From the NCBI RefSeq assembly GCF_013307205.1, contig NZ_CP028940.1, forward strand, positions 254,135 to 318,134: DNA of 64,000 nt, written 5' to 3'. Each line of letters begins with the position of its first letter. The stretch's first letter is position 1. The notes under the pieces are model-generated. The model had not been told where the DNA came from, did not search any database, and saw only the letters and a list, made by a program, of their open reading frames with translations. This document shows positions 9,025 through 18,184 of this stretch, in pieces. The stretch is from Polynucleobacter arcticus. Lineage in GTDB: Bacteria > Pseudomonadota > Gammaproteobacteria > Burkholderiales > Burkholderiaceae. The position numbers and the translations under genes are program-made.

Positions 9025-9444
9025 TTACTGACTCTTCACTGCAAGACCAACCCGTTTCACACCATTTTCTTTAAGCTTGGACATGACATCCATGACTACT
9101 TCGTATTTAATGGATTTGTCAGCGGCGAGTACTACTGGTTGCTCAGCTGACTTTTCTGCTTGCGAACGTGCAAAGGCACCCAGTTCGAGCTTATTCAAAG
9201 TTTGCACTGGATCACCATCTTTACGAACAATGACATTCTCATTGGCGTCAATCGTTAAAAAGACAGGAGGCAAGGTTTGTACTTTGGCGCCACCGACGGT
9301 CGGAAGGTTGACGACGCCGGGATTTACCATCGGTGCGGTCACCATGAAAATGACCAACAACACCAACATCACGTCGATGTATGGCACTACGTTAATGTCG
9401 GCCATTGCTCGACGCTTGGAGGACTTTCTGAGTGAGCCAGCCAT
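9025..9444 (-). CDS. tolR: TolR, ExbD-family proton channel subunit
   Basis: Part of the TolQR inner-membrane motor. The 139-residue protein has one N-terminal membrane segment, INVVPYIDVMLVLLVIFMV, with the essential channel Asp in YIDVMLVLL, then a periplasmic ExbD domain. It follows tolQ with a 2-base gap and precedes tolA. Confidence 0.96.
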   Translation of the reverse strand: MAGSLRKSSKRRAMADINVVPYIDVMLVLLVIFMVTAPMVNPGVVNLPTVGGAKVQTLPPVFLTIDANENVIVRKDGDPVQTLNKLELGAFARSQAEKSAEQPVVLAADKSIKYEVVMDVMSKLKENGVKRVGLAVKSQ

Positions 9445-9446
9445 AC

Positions 9447-10103
9447 TTATTTTCCTGAGGCTTGACGTTGCAAGATGTTTGTAAATTCTTCAATGAAGGT
9501 TTCAAAGCGAATTGCCAAACGATCTACATCCGTTGCAGCGCGGTTATAGGCCACTACTGCTGGAATGGCAGCAAATAGACCAATCGCAGTAGCGACTAGC
9601 GCTTCTGCGATTCCAGGAGCAACTGCTGCCAAGGTCGCGTTTTGAACATTAGCTAGGCCACGGAATGCATGCATGATCCCCCAAACGGTGCCAAAGAGGC
9701 CGATATAAGGTGATACCGAGCCCACAGAGGCCAGGAATGGCAGATTGGCCTCTAGCATGTCCATTTCGCGTTGGTAAGTGGCTTTCATGGCGCGGCGGGC
9801 GGCATCTATCTCTCGACACTTAGTGAACTCCTGCATGCCAGCTTCAAAAATATGCTCCAAGACGGCGTCGCTACGGGTATTACGCTGGGCAGCTTCAAGG
9901 AGGGTGCCCAGGTCGCCACCGGACCAAAAGTCCCGCTCAAAGCGCTCGGTATCCCGCCTAACACCACGCAAAATGGCCGTTTTCTTAAAAATGATGGTCC
10001 ATGAGGCCACAGACATGCCCAGTAATAACAACATTACTAACTGTACTAATAGGCTGGCATTGAGGACTAGAGAGAGAAATGAGAGGTCTTGAGTAGGAGT
10101 CAT
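9447..10103 (-). CDS. tolQ: TolQ, MotA/ExbB-family proton channel subunit
   Basis: First gene of the tol operon. The 218-residue protein has three membrane segments: about 14-38, about 125-147 (FLASVGSVSPYIGLFGTVWG) and about 160-185 (VAPGIAEALVATAIGLFAAI). The conserved GLFGTVWGIM and AEALVATAIGL motifs define the ExbB/TolQ family. It is divergent from glyA, with 76 bases between them for both promoters. Confidence 0.96.
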   Translation of the reverse strand: MTPTQDLSFLSLVLNASLLVQLVMLLLLGMSVASWTIIFKKTAILRGVRRDTERFERDFWSGGDLGTLLEAAQRNTRSDAVLEHIFEAGMQEFTKCREIDAARRAMKATYQREMDMLEANLPFLASVGSVSPYIGLFGTVWGIMHAFRGLANVQNATLAAVAPGIAEALVATAIGLFAAIPAVVAYNRAATDVDRLAIRFETFIEEFTNILQRQASGK

Positions 10104-10179
10104 GATGGATTTTGTATGATGTAGGTTGATTTTACTAAGTTAATTCACTTAGCAATCCAACTTTTTCAGGATTATTATC

Positions 10180-11424
10180 ATGTTCGACCGCCAAAACACC
10201 TTAGCCAAAACCGATCCAGAATTGTGGGCATCGATTCAGAATGAAAATCAGCGTCAGGAAGACCATATTGAATTGATCGCTTCTGAGAACTATGCCTCAC
10301 CAGCAGTGATGCAGGCACAGGGCTCTCAGCTGACCAATAAGTATGCTGAAGGCTATCCAGGTAAGCGTTATTACGGTGGTTGTGAGTTTGTGGATGTCGC
10401 CGAGCAATTAGCGATTGATCGCGTGAAAGCGTTATATGGTGCTGAGGCAGCAAACGTTCAGCCCCATTGCGGCGCGTCTGCGAACCAAGCTGTGTTCTTG
10501 GCGTTTTTAAAGCCAGGAGACACTTTTATGGGAATGAGTTTGGCTGAAGGCGGTCACTTGACTCACGGTATGGCCCTGAATATGAGCGGTAAGTGGTTTA
10601 ACCCGATTTCTTATGGCCTCGATAAAAACGAAGCGATCGATTACGAGCAAATGGAGCGTTTAGCGCGTGAGCACAAACCTAAATTAATTATTGCCGGTGC
10701 ATCTGCCTATTCTCTCGTGATTGACTGGGAGCGCATTGGTAAGCTGGCTAAAGAAGTCGGTGCTATTTTTATGGTGGATATGGCGCATTATTCTGGCCTG
10801 ATCGCCGCTGGTGTTTATCCCAGCCCAGTACCGCACGCAGATATCGTGACTTCTACTACGCACAAGAGTTTACGTGGCCCCCGTGGCGGCATCATCTTGA
10901 TGAAGGCTGAACATGAAAAGGCGATTAACTCTGCGGTATTTCCAGGTCTACAAGGCGGCCCTTTAATGCATGTGATTGCGGCTAAGGCGACAGCATTTAA
11001 AGAAGCTCAAGAGCCTAGTTTTATTGAATATCAAAAGCAAGTGATTGCAAATGCGAAAGCCTTGGCTGAGACTTTGATCGCACGTGGCTTGCGCATTGTT
11101 TCCGGGGGCACCGATTCCCATGTGATGTTGGTAGATTTGCGCGCCAAGAAAATGACAGGTAAAGAAGCTGAGCGTGTATTGGGCGAAGCCCACATTACCT
11201 GTAACAAAAACGGTATTCCAAACGATCCAGAAAAGCCGATGGTGACAAGCGGTATTCGTTTGGGTTCACCTGCAATGACGACGCGTGGCTTTAAAGAAGC
11301 TGAAGCACGTCAGGTAGGTAATTTCATTGCTGACGTTTTGGATAACCCAAATGATGCTGACAACATTGCTAAAGTGCGAGCACAAGTAGCCGAGTTAACC
11401 AAGCGTTTCCCGGTTTACGGTTAA
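10180..11424 (+). CDS. glyA: Serine hydroxymethyltransferase
   Basis: Pyridoxal-phosphate enzyme that interconverts serine and glycine with tetrahydrofolate. The 414-residue sequence carries the N-terminal [20 protein letters not shown] region, YYGGCEFVD, and the PLP-binding lysine motif [13 protein letters not shown]. Length is normal. nrdR follows 26 bases downstream and is probably co-transcribed. Confidence 0.98.
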   Translation: MFDRQNTLAKTDPELWASIQNENQRQEDHIELIASENYASPAVMQAQGSQLTNKYAEGYPGKRYYGGCEFVDVAEQLAIDRVKALYGAEAANVQPHCGASANQAVFLAFLKPGDTFMGMSLAEGGHLTHGMALNMSGKWFNPISYGLDKNEAIDYEQMERLAREHKPKLIIAGASAYSLVIDWERIGKLAKEVGAIFMVDMAHYSGLIAAGVYPSPVPHADIVTSTTHKSLRGPRGGIILMKAEHEKAINSAVFPGLQGGPLMHVIAAKATAFKEAQEPSFIEYQKQVIANAKALAETLIARGLRIVSGGTDSHVMLVDLRAKKMTGKEAERVLGEAHITCNKNGIPNDPEKPMVTSGIRLGSPAMTTRGFKEAEARQVGNFIADVLDNPNDADNIAKVRAQVAELTKRFPVYG

Positions 11425-11450
11425 GTTCTAGAAACTGAGGAAAGCATTCA

Positions 11451-11897
11451 TTGCGCTGCCCTTTTTGCCACAACGACGATACCCAGGTACTCGATACCCG
11501 GGTATCGGACGAAGGCGATACCATTCGTCGCCGTCGCCGTTGTGCGAAGTGCGACAAACGATTTACTACCTATGAGCGCGTAGAGCTTGCATTGCCAGCG
11601 ATCGTAAAGAAAAACGGTAGTCGCGTGGATTACAGTCATGACAAATTAGCCAGCTCAATTAAGCTCGCTTTACGTAAACGTCCCGTCTCTTCTGACTCTG
11701 TAGATGAAGCTATCGGGCGTATTGAAGAAAAACTACTGAGTCTTGGTGAGAAAGAAATTCCGAGTGAGCGCGTTGGTGAGCTGGTGATGCGCGAGCTCAA
11801 GCGCTTGGATAAGGTGGCTTACATTCGGTTTGCTTCAGTCTATCGAAGCTTTGCGGATATTGAATCTTTTGAGAGCGCACTCAAAGAGTTAAAATAA
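11451..11897 (+). CDS. nrdR: Transcriptional repressor NrdR
   Basis: Zinc-finger and ATP-cone regulator of ribonucleotide reductase genes. The N-terminal zinc ribbon is CPFC then CAKC, followed by [20 protein letters not shown] and the ATP-cone. Start is TTG at 11451, giving the family N-terminus MRCPFC; GAGGAAAG lies about 10 bases upstream as a ribosome binding site. Length 148 is standard. Confidence 0.96.
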   Translation: MRCPFCHNDDTQVLDTRVSDEGDTIRRRRRCAKCDKRFTTYERVELALPAIVKKNGSRVDYSHDKLASSIKLALRKRPVSSDSVDEAIGRIEEKLLSLGEKEIPSERVGELVMRELKRLDKVAYIRFASVYRSFADIESFESALKELK

Positions 11898-11902
11898 TTT
11901 TC

Positions 11903-12220
11903 TTACAAAATAACTTCTAACCCTTTTCTCTCGATTAAAGATAAAAGCTTTAAGGACGTGCCGCTTGGCTTTTTATCTCCAGCCTCCCATTTCTGAATAG
12001 TCGACAAACTAGTATTAATTGCCAAGGCAAAGACAGCCTGGCTCAGATGGGTTTTACTTCGTAGCTGCTTAATTCGCTTGGCGGTCATCGGTTTAACCTC
12101 TAAGTGCCGTAAGGCCTCAAATTCCTCCATACTTTTTATAGTGATGACGCCGGCTTTATGAAGGCCCTTTACGGTATCCGTCATCTCCTCAATAATTCTA
12201 CTTTTTGTTTTATTAAGCAT
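11903..12220 (-). CDS. XRE-type antitoxin of a toxin-first TA pair
   Basis: A 105-residue protein with a C-terminal helix-turn-helix (IKQLRSKTHLSQAVFALAINTSLSTIQKWEAGDKKPSGTSLKLL, about residues 50-93). This is the form of antitoxins paired with RelE-like toxins whose gene comes first. It overlaps the toxin end by 8 bases. The C-terminal end lies 5 bases from the nrdR stop on the other strand. Confidence 0.8.
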   Translation of the reverse strand: MLNKTKSRIIEEMTDTVKGLHKAGVITIKSMEEFEALRHLEVKPMTAKRIKQLRSKTHLSQAVFALAINTSLSTIQKWEAGDKKPSGTSLKLLSLIERKGLEVIL

Positions 12221-12596
12221 TGTTTGTTAACTCCTTTAGTTCTCCGGCAAGGATTGCGTTTTCAATATCTTGATCGGTTAGGTGTAGTAATTTACTTGCC
12301 ACACCTTGTAAATAAACTAGCTCGTCATCAGTAATATTGTCTTTTTCATTTTTTACGAAACCAAAAATAAAAAACCATTTTCTAAAAATTTTCCCTGCTA
12401 CCAGCGTTCTTGCCCCGGCCCTTTTACCCATGCCTGGTAGAGCAATTCTTTTCTTAAATACATTTCCACCAAGATCTGCATCAACGAGGCCTGCCTCCAT
12501 TTCCGCAACTGCGAAGAGTAGATCTCCATCTTTTAACTCAGTTTTTCTCATCCACTTATTAAAAGTTTTTGTCTTAAAGGTACGTTTTTTGGTCAT
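12213..12596 (-). CDS. RelE-like toxin (former DUF1044 type)
   Basis: A 127-residue putative mRNA interferase. The stretch VFKKRIALPGMGKRAGARTL followed by FIFGFVKNEKDNIT is diagnostic of the RelE subgroup found with XRE antitoxins. The toxin is first in the operon and the antitoxin second. A palindromic AT-rich sequence (TTATTTAAATAA, 12620-12631) lies 24 bases upstream and could be the operator. Confidence 0.8.
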   Translation of the reverse strand: MTKKRTFKTKTFNKWMRKTELKDGDLLFAVAEMEAGLVDADLGGNVFKKRIALPGMGKRAGARTLVAGKIFRKWFFIFGFVKNEKDNITDDELVYLQGVASKLLHLTDQDIENAILAGELKELTNNA

Positions 12597-12650
12597 AAAA
12601 AACTATACCACTAGGTACGTTATTTAAATAATACCCCTTTTCCTGACAAA

Positions 12651-12676
12651 GAAAAAGGGCTGCAAAAGCAGCCCCT
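12651..12676 (-). terminator. Rho-independent terminator after adk
   Basis: Read on the minus strand: GGGGCTGC, loop TTTT, GCAGCCC, then TTTTTC. A GC-rich stem with a U-tract lies 21-46 bases after the adk stop. Confidence 0.85.
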
Positions 12677-12696
12677 ATAATTAGCGGGTAGGTAAG

Positions 12697-13383
<687 letters not shown>

Positions 13384-13466
13384 TCATTGTCCCGTATTTT
13401 TTCGGGTTCATTGATAAGTAATTCCTAGGATTATCCCCGAGAACTCTCGTATAACCAGAATCTTGG

Positions 13467-14222
13467 CTAGCTAGCGAAGATGCGACGTACCCGCTCGAGG
13501 TCTTGGGCTGTATCAACCCCTGCTGGTGGGGCTTCATGGGCGGTATGAACAGCAATACGGTAGCCATTCCAGAGGGCGCGAAGCTGCTCTAAAGCTTCGG
13601 CTTGCTCTGGCGGAGCCGGCTCAAGCCGGGCATAGGCCTGCAAAAAATCCGCACGATAGGCATAAATACCTAAATGCCGTAAGTGAGTCACATTACTGCT
13701 TGTTGATGTATCGCGTACAAAAGGAATGCTCGCTCTGGAGAAATAGAGGGCCTCACCGACTTTATTGAGAACGACTTTAACTACATTGGGATTGGTAATC
13801 TCCGAAGCATCCACAATCGGGACTGCAACGGTCGAGATTGCGCAAGCGGCATTGTCAGCCAAAGTTTGCGCAACTTGATTAATCAGCTCCGGTGGAATAA
13901 GAGGTTCATCACCTTGTACGTTGACAACTAATGTATGTGCCGGCAGTTTTAGTAATTGCGCTACTTCTGCAATTCGGTCAGTGCCTGTGAGGTGGTCTGG
14001 ACTGGTCAATAAACACTCGATACGGTGTTCGTCACAGGCCGCCTGAATTTCTGGTGAGTCGGTCGCCACCACAACACTCTGTGCATTGGATTGTTGCGCA
14101 CGTTCTGCCACACGAATCACCATAGGCTTACCGCCAATATCAGCAAGGGGTTTACGGGGTAAGCGTGTGGATCCCAGTCTTGCCGGAATAACCACTAAAA
14201 ACTCTGGAGACATATTACTCAT
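13467..14222 (-). CDS. kdsB: 3-deoxy-manno-octulosonate cytidylyltransferase
   Basis: Activates Kdo as CMP-Kdo for the lipopolysaccharide core. The nucleotidyltransferase signature is FLVVIPARLGSTRLPRKPL near the N-terminus, with VNVQGDEPLIPP and GIYAYRADFL later. I chose ATG 14222 (MSNMSPEF). A GTG at 14258 is also open, and ATG 14213 is equally possible. The GTG would overlap the trm112 stop, which hints at coupling. Confidence 0.95.
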   Translation of the reverse strand: MSNMSPEFLVVIPARLGSTRLPRKPLADIGGKPMVIRVAERAQQSNAQSVVVATDSPEIQAACDEHRIECLLTSPDHLTGTDRIAEVAQLLKLPAHTLVVNVQGDEPLIPPELINQVAQTLADNAACAISTVAVPIVDASEITNPNVVKVVLNKVGEALYFSRASIPFVRDTSTSSNVTHLRHLGIYAYRADFLQAYARLEPAPPEQAEALEQLRALWNGYRIAVHTAHEAPPAGVDTAQDLERVRRIFAS

Positions 14223-14248
14223 CTTAGGTTCAATCGATGGCGATTGAA

Positions 14249-14428
14249 TTAATTGCACTCATCAGCCGAGAGGCTGCGCGCCTCATCAACCAGCATTACT
14301 GGGATGTCATTCTGAATCGGGTAAGCCAGACGATCTGCCTTGCAAATCAACTCCTGTTTCTCGCCATCTAAATGCAAAGTACTTTTGCATAAAGGGCAGA
14401 CCAAAATCTCTAGTAAGCGCTTGTCCAT
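14249..14428 (-). CDS. Trm112/YcaR-family small protein
   Basis: A 59-residue protein, [16 protein letters not shown] and so on, ending [12 protein letters not shown]. It matches the Trm112-like (YcaR) family that sits between lpxK and kdsB in many proteobacteria. The CPLC pair is present; the second metal pair of some members is not. Its molecular role in bacteria is poorly known. It is 19 bases downstream of lpxK. Confidence 0.9.
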   Translation of the reverse strand: MDKRLLEILVCPLCKSTLHLDGEKQELICKADRLAYPIQNDIPVMLVDEARSLSADECN

Positions 14429-14447
14429 ATATGATCTTTGCTATCTT

Positions 14448-15539
14448 TTATAAAGTGTATTGGTTTGGATCAGGTCTTTGCAAAATAGACTGTAGCCAAT
14501 CTGCTAGTGTATTCGGGAGCTCTAAACTCATGGGAACCACCCAAATGCGCTCATCTTGTATTGAAGTGCATTTTACGGCATCCTTTTCCGTGATGAGAAT
14601 GCACTCAGCATGAATGGTAGAGAAAAATTCCGGAGTGTAGGTGGCGTGATCGGCTAAACCGATGCATTTGCCTGCGATGCCCTTTTTCAGCAAGTCATCA
14701 AAAAATCCCTGCGGATTGCCAATCGCTGCCACGGCCGTAATTTTATTTGGGAGATAAGTGTCGGCAATAACCGCCAACGACTGTTGATTGTCTGGGTGGG
14801 CTAGCTGATAGGATGTGCCTAATTGACTCTGGAGAGTAAAGGCACGGCGTCCTAAAAAATATTCAGCAGCAGGATTTGTGGATTGTGAAGCACCAGTCAT
14901 TAAGGTGGCATCTCGCTCTCGCGATGCTGGCTCACGTAAGGGACCTGCCGGTAACAAAAATCCATTTCCTTCACCGCGTTGATCACGCACTACCAACTCA
15001 ATATCACGGCCACCTTCTCTTGCGGGCCAGCGTACCAAGCTACGATGTTGCAGACCATCATCACTGATGATGACATTTACAGAAGGGTCTCGCTTGAGGA
15101 GCGATCGAATGCTTTGTACTCGCTGAGGATGTACCCAAATCGGAAATCGATCTTGTGTCCGTTTAGCAATCAGCACTGGTTCATCGCCTACAAGTGCTGG
15201 GTCGGAAGTGCTACCTACTGAAATCGGCGACCTTGCTGCAGTTGCACCATAGCCTCTGCTGATAATGCCGGGCTTCCATCCCATGCGCGCAAGGCGCTCT
15301 GCTAATGCAATGACGATCGGTGTTTTACCGGTTCCGCCTACGCGGATGTTACCCACAATAATGATAGGAACCGCTTGCGTCTGACGCTTTCGGAAATCCA
15401 AATCATGGATCAAATCGAGGCCACGATTAATACATCCATAGAGCCAAGATAGGGGCCATAGCACCAGACTAGTCGGCCCACGCCGCTCCCAAAACTGGGG
15501 GGCCTTGTTCAAGAAAGAGGATCTCTTAGGTAAAGGCAT
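14448..15539 (-). CDS. lpxK: Tetraacyldisaccharide 4'-kinase
   Basis: Phosphorylates the lipid A disaccharide at the inner membrane. The 363-residue protein has an N-terminal membrane-associated helix (SLVLWPLSWLYGCINRGL), the P-loop VGNIRVGGTGKTP near residue 60 and the RGYGA motif. It lies 15 bases after exbD and belongs to the exbB-exbD-lpxK-trm112-kdsB-adk unit. Confidence 0.97.
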   Translation of the reverse strand: MPLPKRSSFLNKAPQFWERRGPTSLVLWPLSWLYGCINRGLDLIHDLDFRKRQTQAVPIIIVGNIRVGGTGKTPIVIALAERLARMGWKPGIISRGYGATAARSPISVGSTSDPALVGDEPVLIAKRTQDRFPIWVHPQRVQSIRSLLKRDPSVNVIISDDGLQHRSLVRWPAREGGRDIELVVRDQRGEGNGFLLPAGPLREPASRERDATLMTGASQSTNPAAEYFLGRRAFTLQSQLGTSYQLAHPDNQQSLAVIADTYLPNKITAVAAIGNPQGFFDDLLKKGIAGKCIGLADHATYTPEFFSTIHAECILITEKDAVKCTSIQDERIWVVPMSLELPNTLADWLQSILQRPDPNQYTL

Positions 15540-15554
15540 GTGGGAGAGCTTAGT

Positions 15555-16001
15555 CTACTTCTTAGTAGTTTGACTACTAAACACAATATTGGATAGATTG
15601 GCATCACGCGCCGCCTCTAGTGCGCTCATGACTGCTTGATGCGGCGCTCTTGCATCGGCATCGATGTTTACTTGAATTGCATTATCTTTATTGAGTGTAC
15701 TTAAGCCATTGATGAGCTGGCTGCGATCAGTCACTTTGCCGTTGATTGCAAAACGCCCATCTCGACTGACGGCAATATGAATTTGCTTGACTGCGGATTG
15801 GCTGGCTGAGCCATTAGCAGTTGGTAGTGTGATTGCCAATTCTTGATAGCGGGTAAAGGTGGTGGAGATCATCAAGAAAATCAACACCACCAACAACACA
15901 TCAATAAAAGGGATGAGATTGATCTCAGGCTCTACAGAAGTAGATTTCACTCCTAGAGAAAATCGCCCATGGTGATGAACGCTGTTATCTAACCAACTCA
16001 T
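15555..16001 (-). CDS. exbD: ExbD/TolR-family biopolymer transporter
   Basis: A 148-residue inner-membrane protein with one membrane segment carrying the channel Asp (INLIPFIDVLLVVLIFLMI) and a periplasmic ExbD domain. It overlaps exbB by 4 bases. Its position before lpxK is typical of betaproteobacteria, where the pair is distinct from tolQR. The energised partner is not in this window. Confidence 0.92.
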   Translation of the reverse strand: MSWLDNSVHHHGRFSLGVKSTSVEPEINLIPFIDVLLVVLIFLMISTTFTRYQELAITLPTANGSASQSAVKQIHIAVSRDGRFAINGKVTDRSQLINGLSTLNKDNAIQVNIDADARAPHQAVMSALEAARDANLSNIVFSSQTTKK

Positions 16002-16648
16002 TTTTGATCCGCGGGATTGATGTGCTTGGGATACAGCTTTTTAAATAATTGACGGGTAAATTCTTCACACTCATGTTGGCGTTGATTTGCCATGGCACGT
16101 AAACCACGCCAGGCAGCCAGAGCGGGAATTGCAATTAAGAGTCCAAAGGCAGTGTTGTAAAGCGCCACTGAAATACCATGCGCGAGTTGTTGAGGGCTAC
16201 CTGCGCCACCATTGATGGCGCCTTGACTGCCAAAAATCTCAATCATCCCCACTACCGTGCCAAAGAGTCCTAGTAATGGTGCAACAGTGGCAATTGTGGC
16301 GAGGGCGCCTAGATAACGATCGAGCTTTAACCAGGTGGTCTGGGCGCAAGCTTGCAACTCTTCTAGGGCGGCATCCGCTGAATTTCCGGCTAATTTTTCA
16401 CGTAGGATGCAGGCAAAGAGGGGTCCTGATGGTGAAAGCTGACTGATGGCGCTAATTTCAGCCTCGGTGACATCTTTTTGCTGTGAAACGGTATTCGCCA
16501 ACCCAAAGACAGATGCAAGACTATCTTTAGGAAAGACGTGAATTTGACGCAAATACCAGGCCCGTTCGATAACAATGGCTAGGCCAATAACGGAGATGAT
16601 TAGTAGGGGCCAGATGGGCCAACCGGCAGACAGTAAGATTGAGTACAT
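15998..16648 (-). CDS. exbB: ExbB/MotA/TolQ-family proton channel protein
   Basis: A 216-residue inner-membrane protein with three membrane segments: about 10-28 (WPLLIISVIGLAIVIERAW), about 115-140 (ATIATVAPLLGLFGTVVGMI) and about 160-185 (GISVALYNTAFGLLIAIPAL). The motif PLLGLFGTVVGMI is family-defining. It starts the operon leading to lpxK and adk. Confidence 0.93.
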   Translation of the reverse strand: MYSILLSAGWPIWPLLIISVIGLAIVIERAWYLRQIHVFPKDSLASVFGLANTVSQQKDVTEAEISAISQLSPSGPLFACILREKLAGNSADAALEELQACAQTTWLKLDRYLGALATIATVAPLLGLFGTVVGMIEIFGSQGAINGGAGSPQQLAHGISVALYNTAFGLLIAIPALAAWRGLRAMANQRQHECEEFTRQLFKKLYPKHINPADQK

Positions 16649-16962
16649 AAGCTCAGTACTTTAGCTGAATTAAAAACTGGTTTTCATAAAGCGATCCTGT
16701 GGATAACTCTGTGCAAAACTTTTTAGAAAGCAAGCTGTAAGTCCTTGATTGATGGTGAATAGGGCTTATTTTGAGTGAAATGATTCAAAATACTTTGTAA
16801 AAATAGTGTATATGAATCATGTACTTAAGTATGCTATGCTGGATTTATGAGACGATCTGGGTCAGTAATTGCTTACTTGTTGAGCTTAGATCAAGGGTTA
16901 ATAGGTCTCTGTGGATATTTATTGGCCTTCGAGCCTAATAGCTGTGTAAAAGAAGAGAAAAA
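16649..16962. other. Divergent intergenic region exbB / xseA
   Basis: About 314 bases with no convincing gene. It must hold promoters for exbB (minus) and xseA (plus). A TATGCT box lies in AAGTATGCTATGCTGG near 16830-16845. A DnaA-box-like TGTGGATAA at 16698 is probably chance. Confidence 0.5.
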
Positions 16963-18183
16963 ATGTCGGAAATACAAAGAGAAATTCTCAGTGTTGGCGA
17001 TCTGAACCGCGCCATTGCTAGCTCTTTAGAGGAGCGTTTTGATACCGTTTGGGTTAGCGGGGAGATTTCGAATTTCAAGGCTTATGACAGCGGGCATTGG
17101 TACTTTTCTCTGAAGGATGAAGAGGGGCAGATTCGTTGTGTGATGTTCCGGGGTCGCAATGGACAGGTTGGCTTTATGCCCCAATCGGGGGATTTGGTGG
17201 AAGTCGCCGCCAATCTGGGGTTTTATGTGCCCAGAGGGGATATTCAGCTCACAGTGCAAAGCATGCGCCGTGCTGGCATGGGCGGTCTATATGAGGCTTT
17301 TCTCAAACTCAAGGCGAAGTTAGCGAATGAGGGCGTATTTGATGCTGAGAATAAACAATCCATTCCGACCCATCCCAGATCGATTGGCATTATTACTTCA
17401 CCACAGGCGGCAGCTTTAAAAGATGTCCTGAGTACATTGGCCAGAAGAGCGCCACATATCCCCATCGTGATTTACCCAACCCTAGTGCAGGGTCCGGATG
17501 CACCAGCCGGAATTATTTCCGCACTCAAGGCAGCCGAAAAAGAAAATGCCGTAGATGTCATTTTGTTGGTGAGGGGTGGCGGCAGTATTGAAGACCTTTG
17601 GGCATTTAATGATGAGCAGCTTGCTTACGCTATTGCAGCTTCACCTATTCCAATTGTGAGCGGTGTCGGTCATGAAACAGATGTCACTATTGCTGACTTT
17701 GTTGCAGACTTGCGTGCACCCACCCCTACGGGCGCGGCAGAGTTGGCTGCACCAAGGCGTGATCAACTATTGCAAGAGTTAGACGCCATCATGCAGGCGC
17801 TCTTACAAAGAGTAAACCAACGCGTGGAGCGTGAAGCGCAAACCTTAGATCAATTGGCCTTACGTCTGAGTCATGCTTTGCCCAATCCAGATCGTATGCG
17901 AGAACAAATTCAGGGATGGCAGAAGCGGCTCAATCAAGCATGGCTGGTCAGAATGGAAAACTGGAAGCGGGATCAAGGCCACTTCCAGTCTCAGCTAGAA
18001 ATGCTCAATCCACAAAGAACCTTAGAGCGCGGCTATGCTGTCATTCTGAGTAAAAATAAAGCAGAATTACAGGCGGTACGAAAGCCTAGTGAGCTTCAGG
18101 TGAAAAATATCTATCAAGTGCAATTGGCGGAAGGTCAAGTAGAAGTTCAGTTTTCGGAAGTCAATCAACTTGAAAGTAAATGA
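16963..18183 (+). CDS. xseA: Exonuclease VII large subunit
   Basis: Single-strand DNA exonuclease large subunit. The 406-residue protein has an N-terminal OB fold (VWVSGEISNFKAYDSGHWYFSL), then the catalytic domain with GIITSPQAAALKDVL, LLVRGGGSIEDLWAFNDE and SGVGHETDVTIADFVADLRAPTP. Length is at the short end of the family. The small subunit xseB is not nearby. Confidence 0.96.
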   Translation: MSEIQREILSVGDLNRAIASSLEERFDTVWVSGEISNFKAYDSGHWYFSLKDEEGQIRCVMFRGRNGQVGFMPQSGDLVEVAANLGFYVPRGDIQLTVQSMRRAGMGGLYEAFLKLKAKLANEGVFDAENKQSIPTHPRSIGIITSPQAAALKDVLSTLARRAPHIPIVIYPTLVQGPDAPAGIISALKAAEKENAVDVILLVRGGGSIEDLWAFNDEQLAYAIAASPIPIVSGVGHETDVTIADFVADLRAPTPTGAAELAAPRRDQLLQELDAIMQALLQRVNQRVEREAQTLDQLALRLSHALPNPDRMREQIQGWQKRLNQAWLVRMENWKRDQGHFQSQLEMLNPQRTLERGYAVILSKNKAELQAVRKPSELQVKNIYQVQLAEGQVEVQFSEVNQLESK

Positions 18184-18184
18184 G

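Noticed and set aside
12620..12631. TTATTTAAATAA as a definite TA operator
   Set aside because: A 12-bp AT-only palindrome is weak evidence; mentioned only as a possibility with the toxin gene.
16698..16706. DnaA-box-like TGTGGATAA, a possible origin
   Set aside because: Single copies at this and two other places in the window (about 55633 and 57430) are what chance would give; no cluster, no AT-rich unwinding region, no dnaA/dnaN.
16847..17002. Small ORF (MRRSGSVIAYLLS...) before xseA
   Set aside because: It runs into the xseA frame and has no ribosome-binding site; more likely leader sequence.
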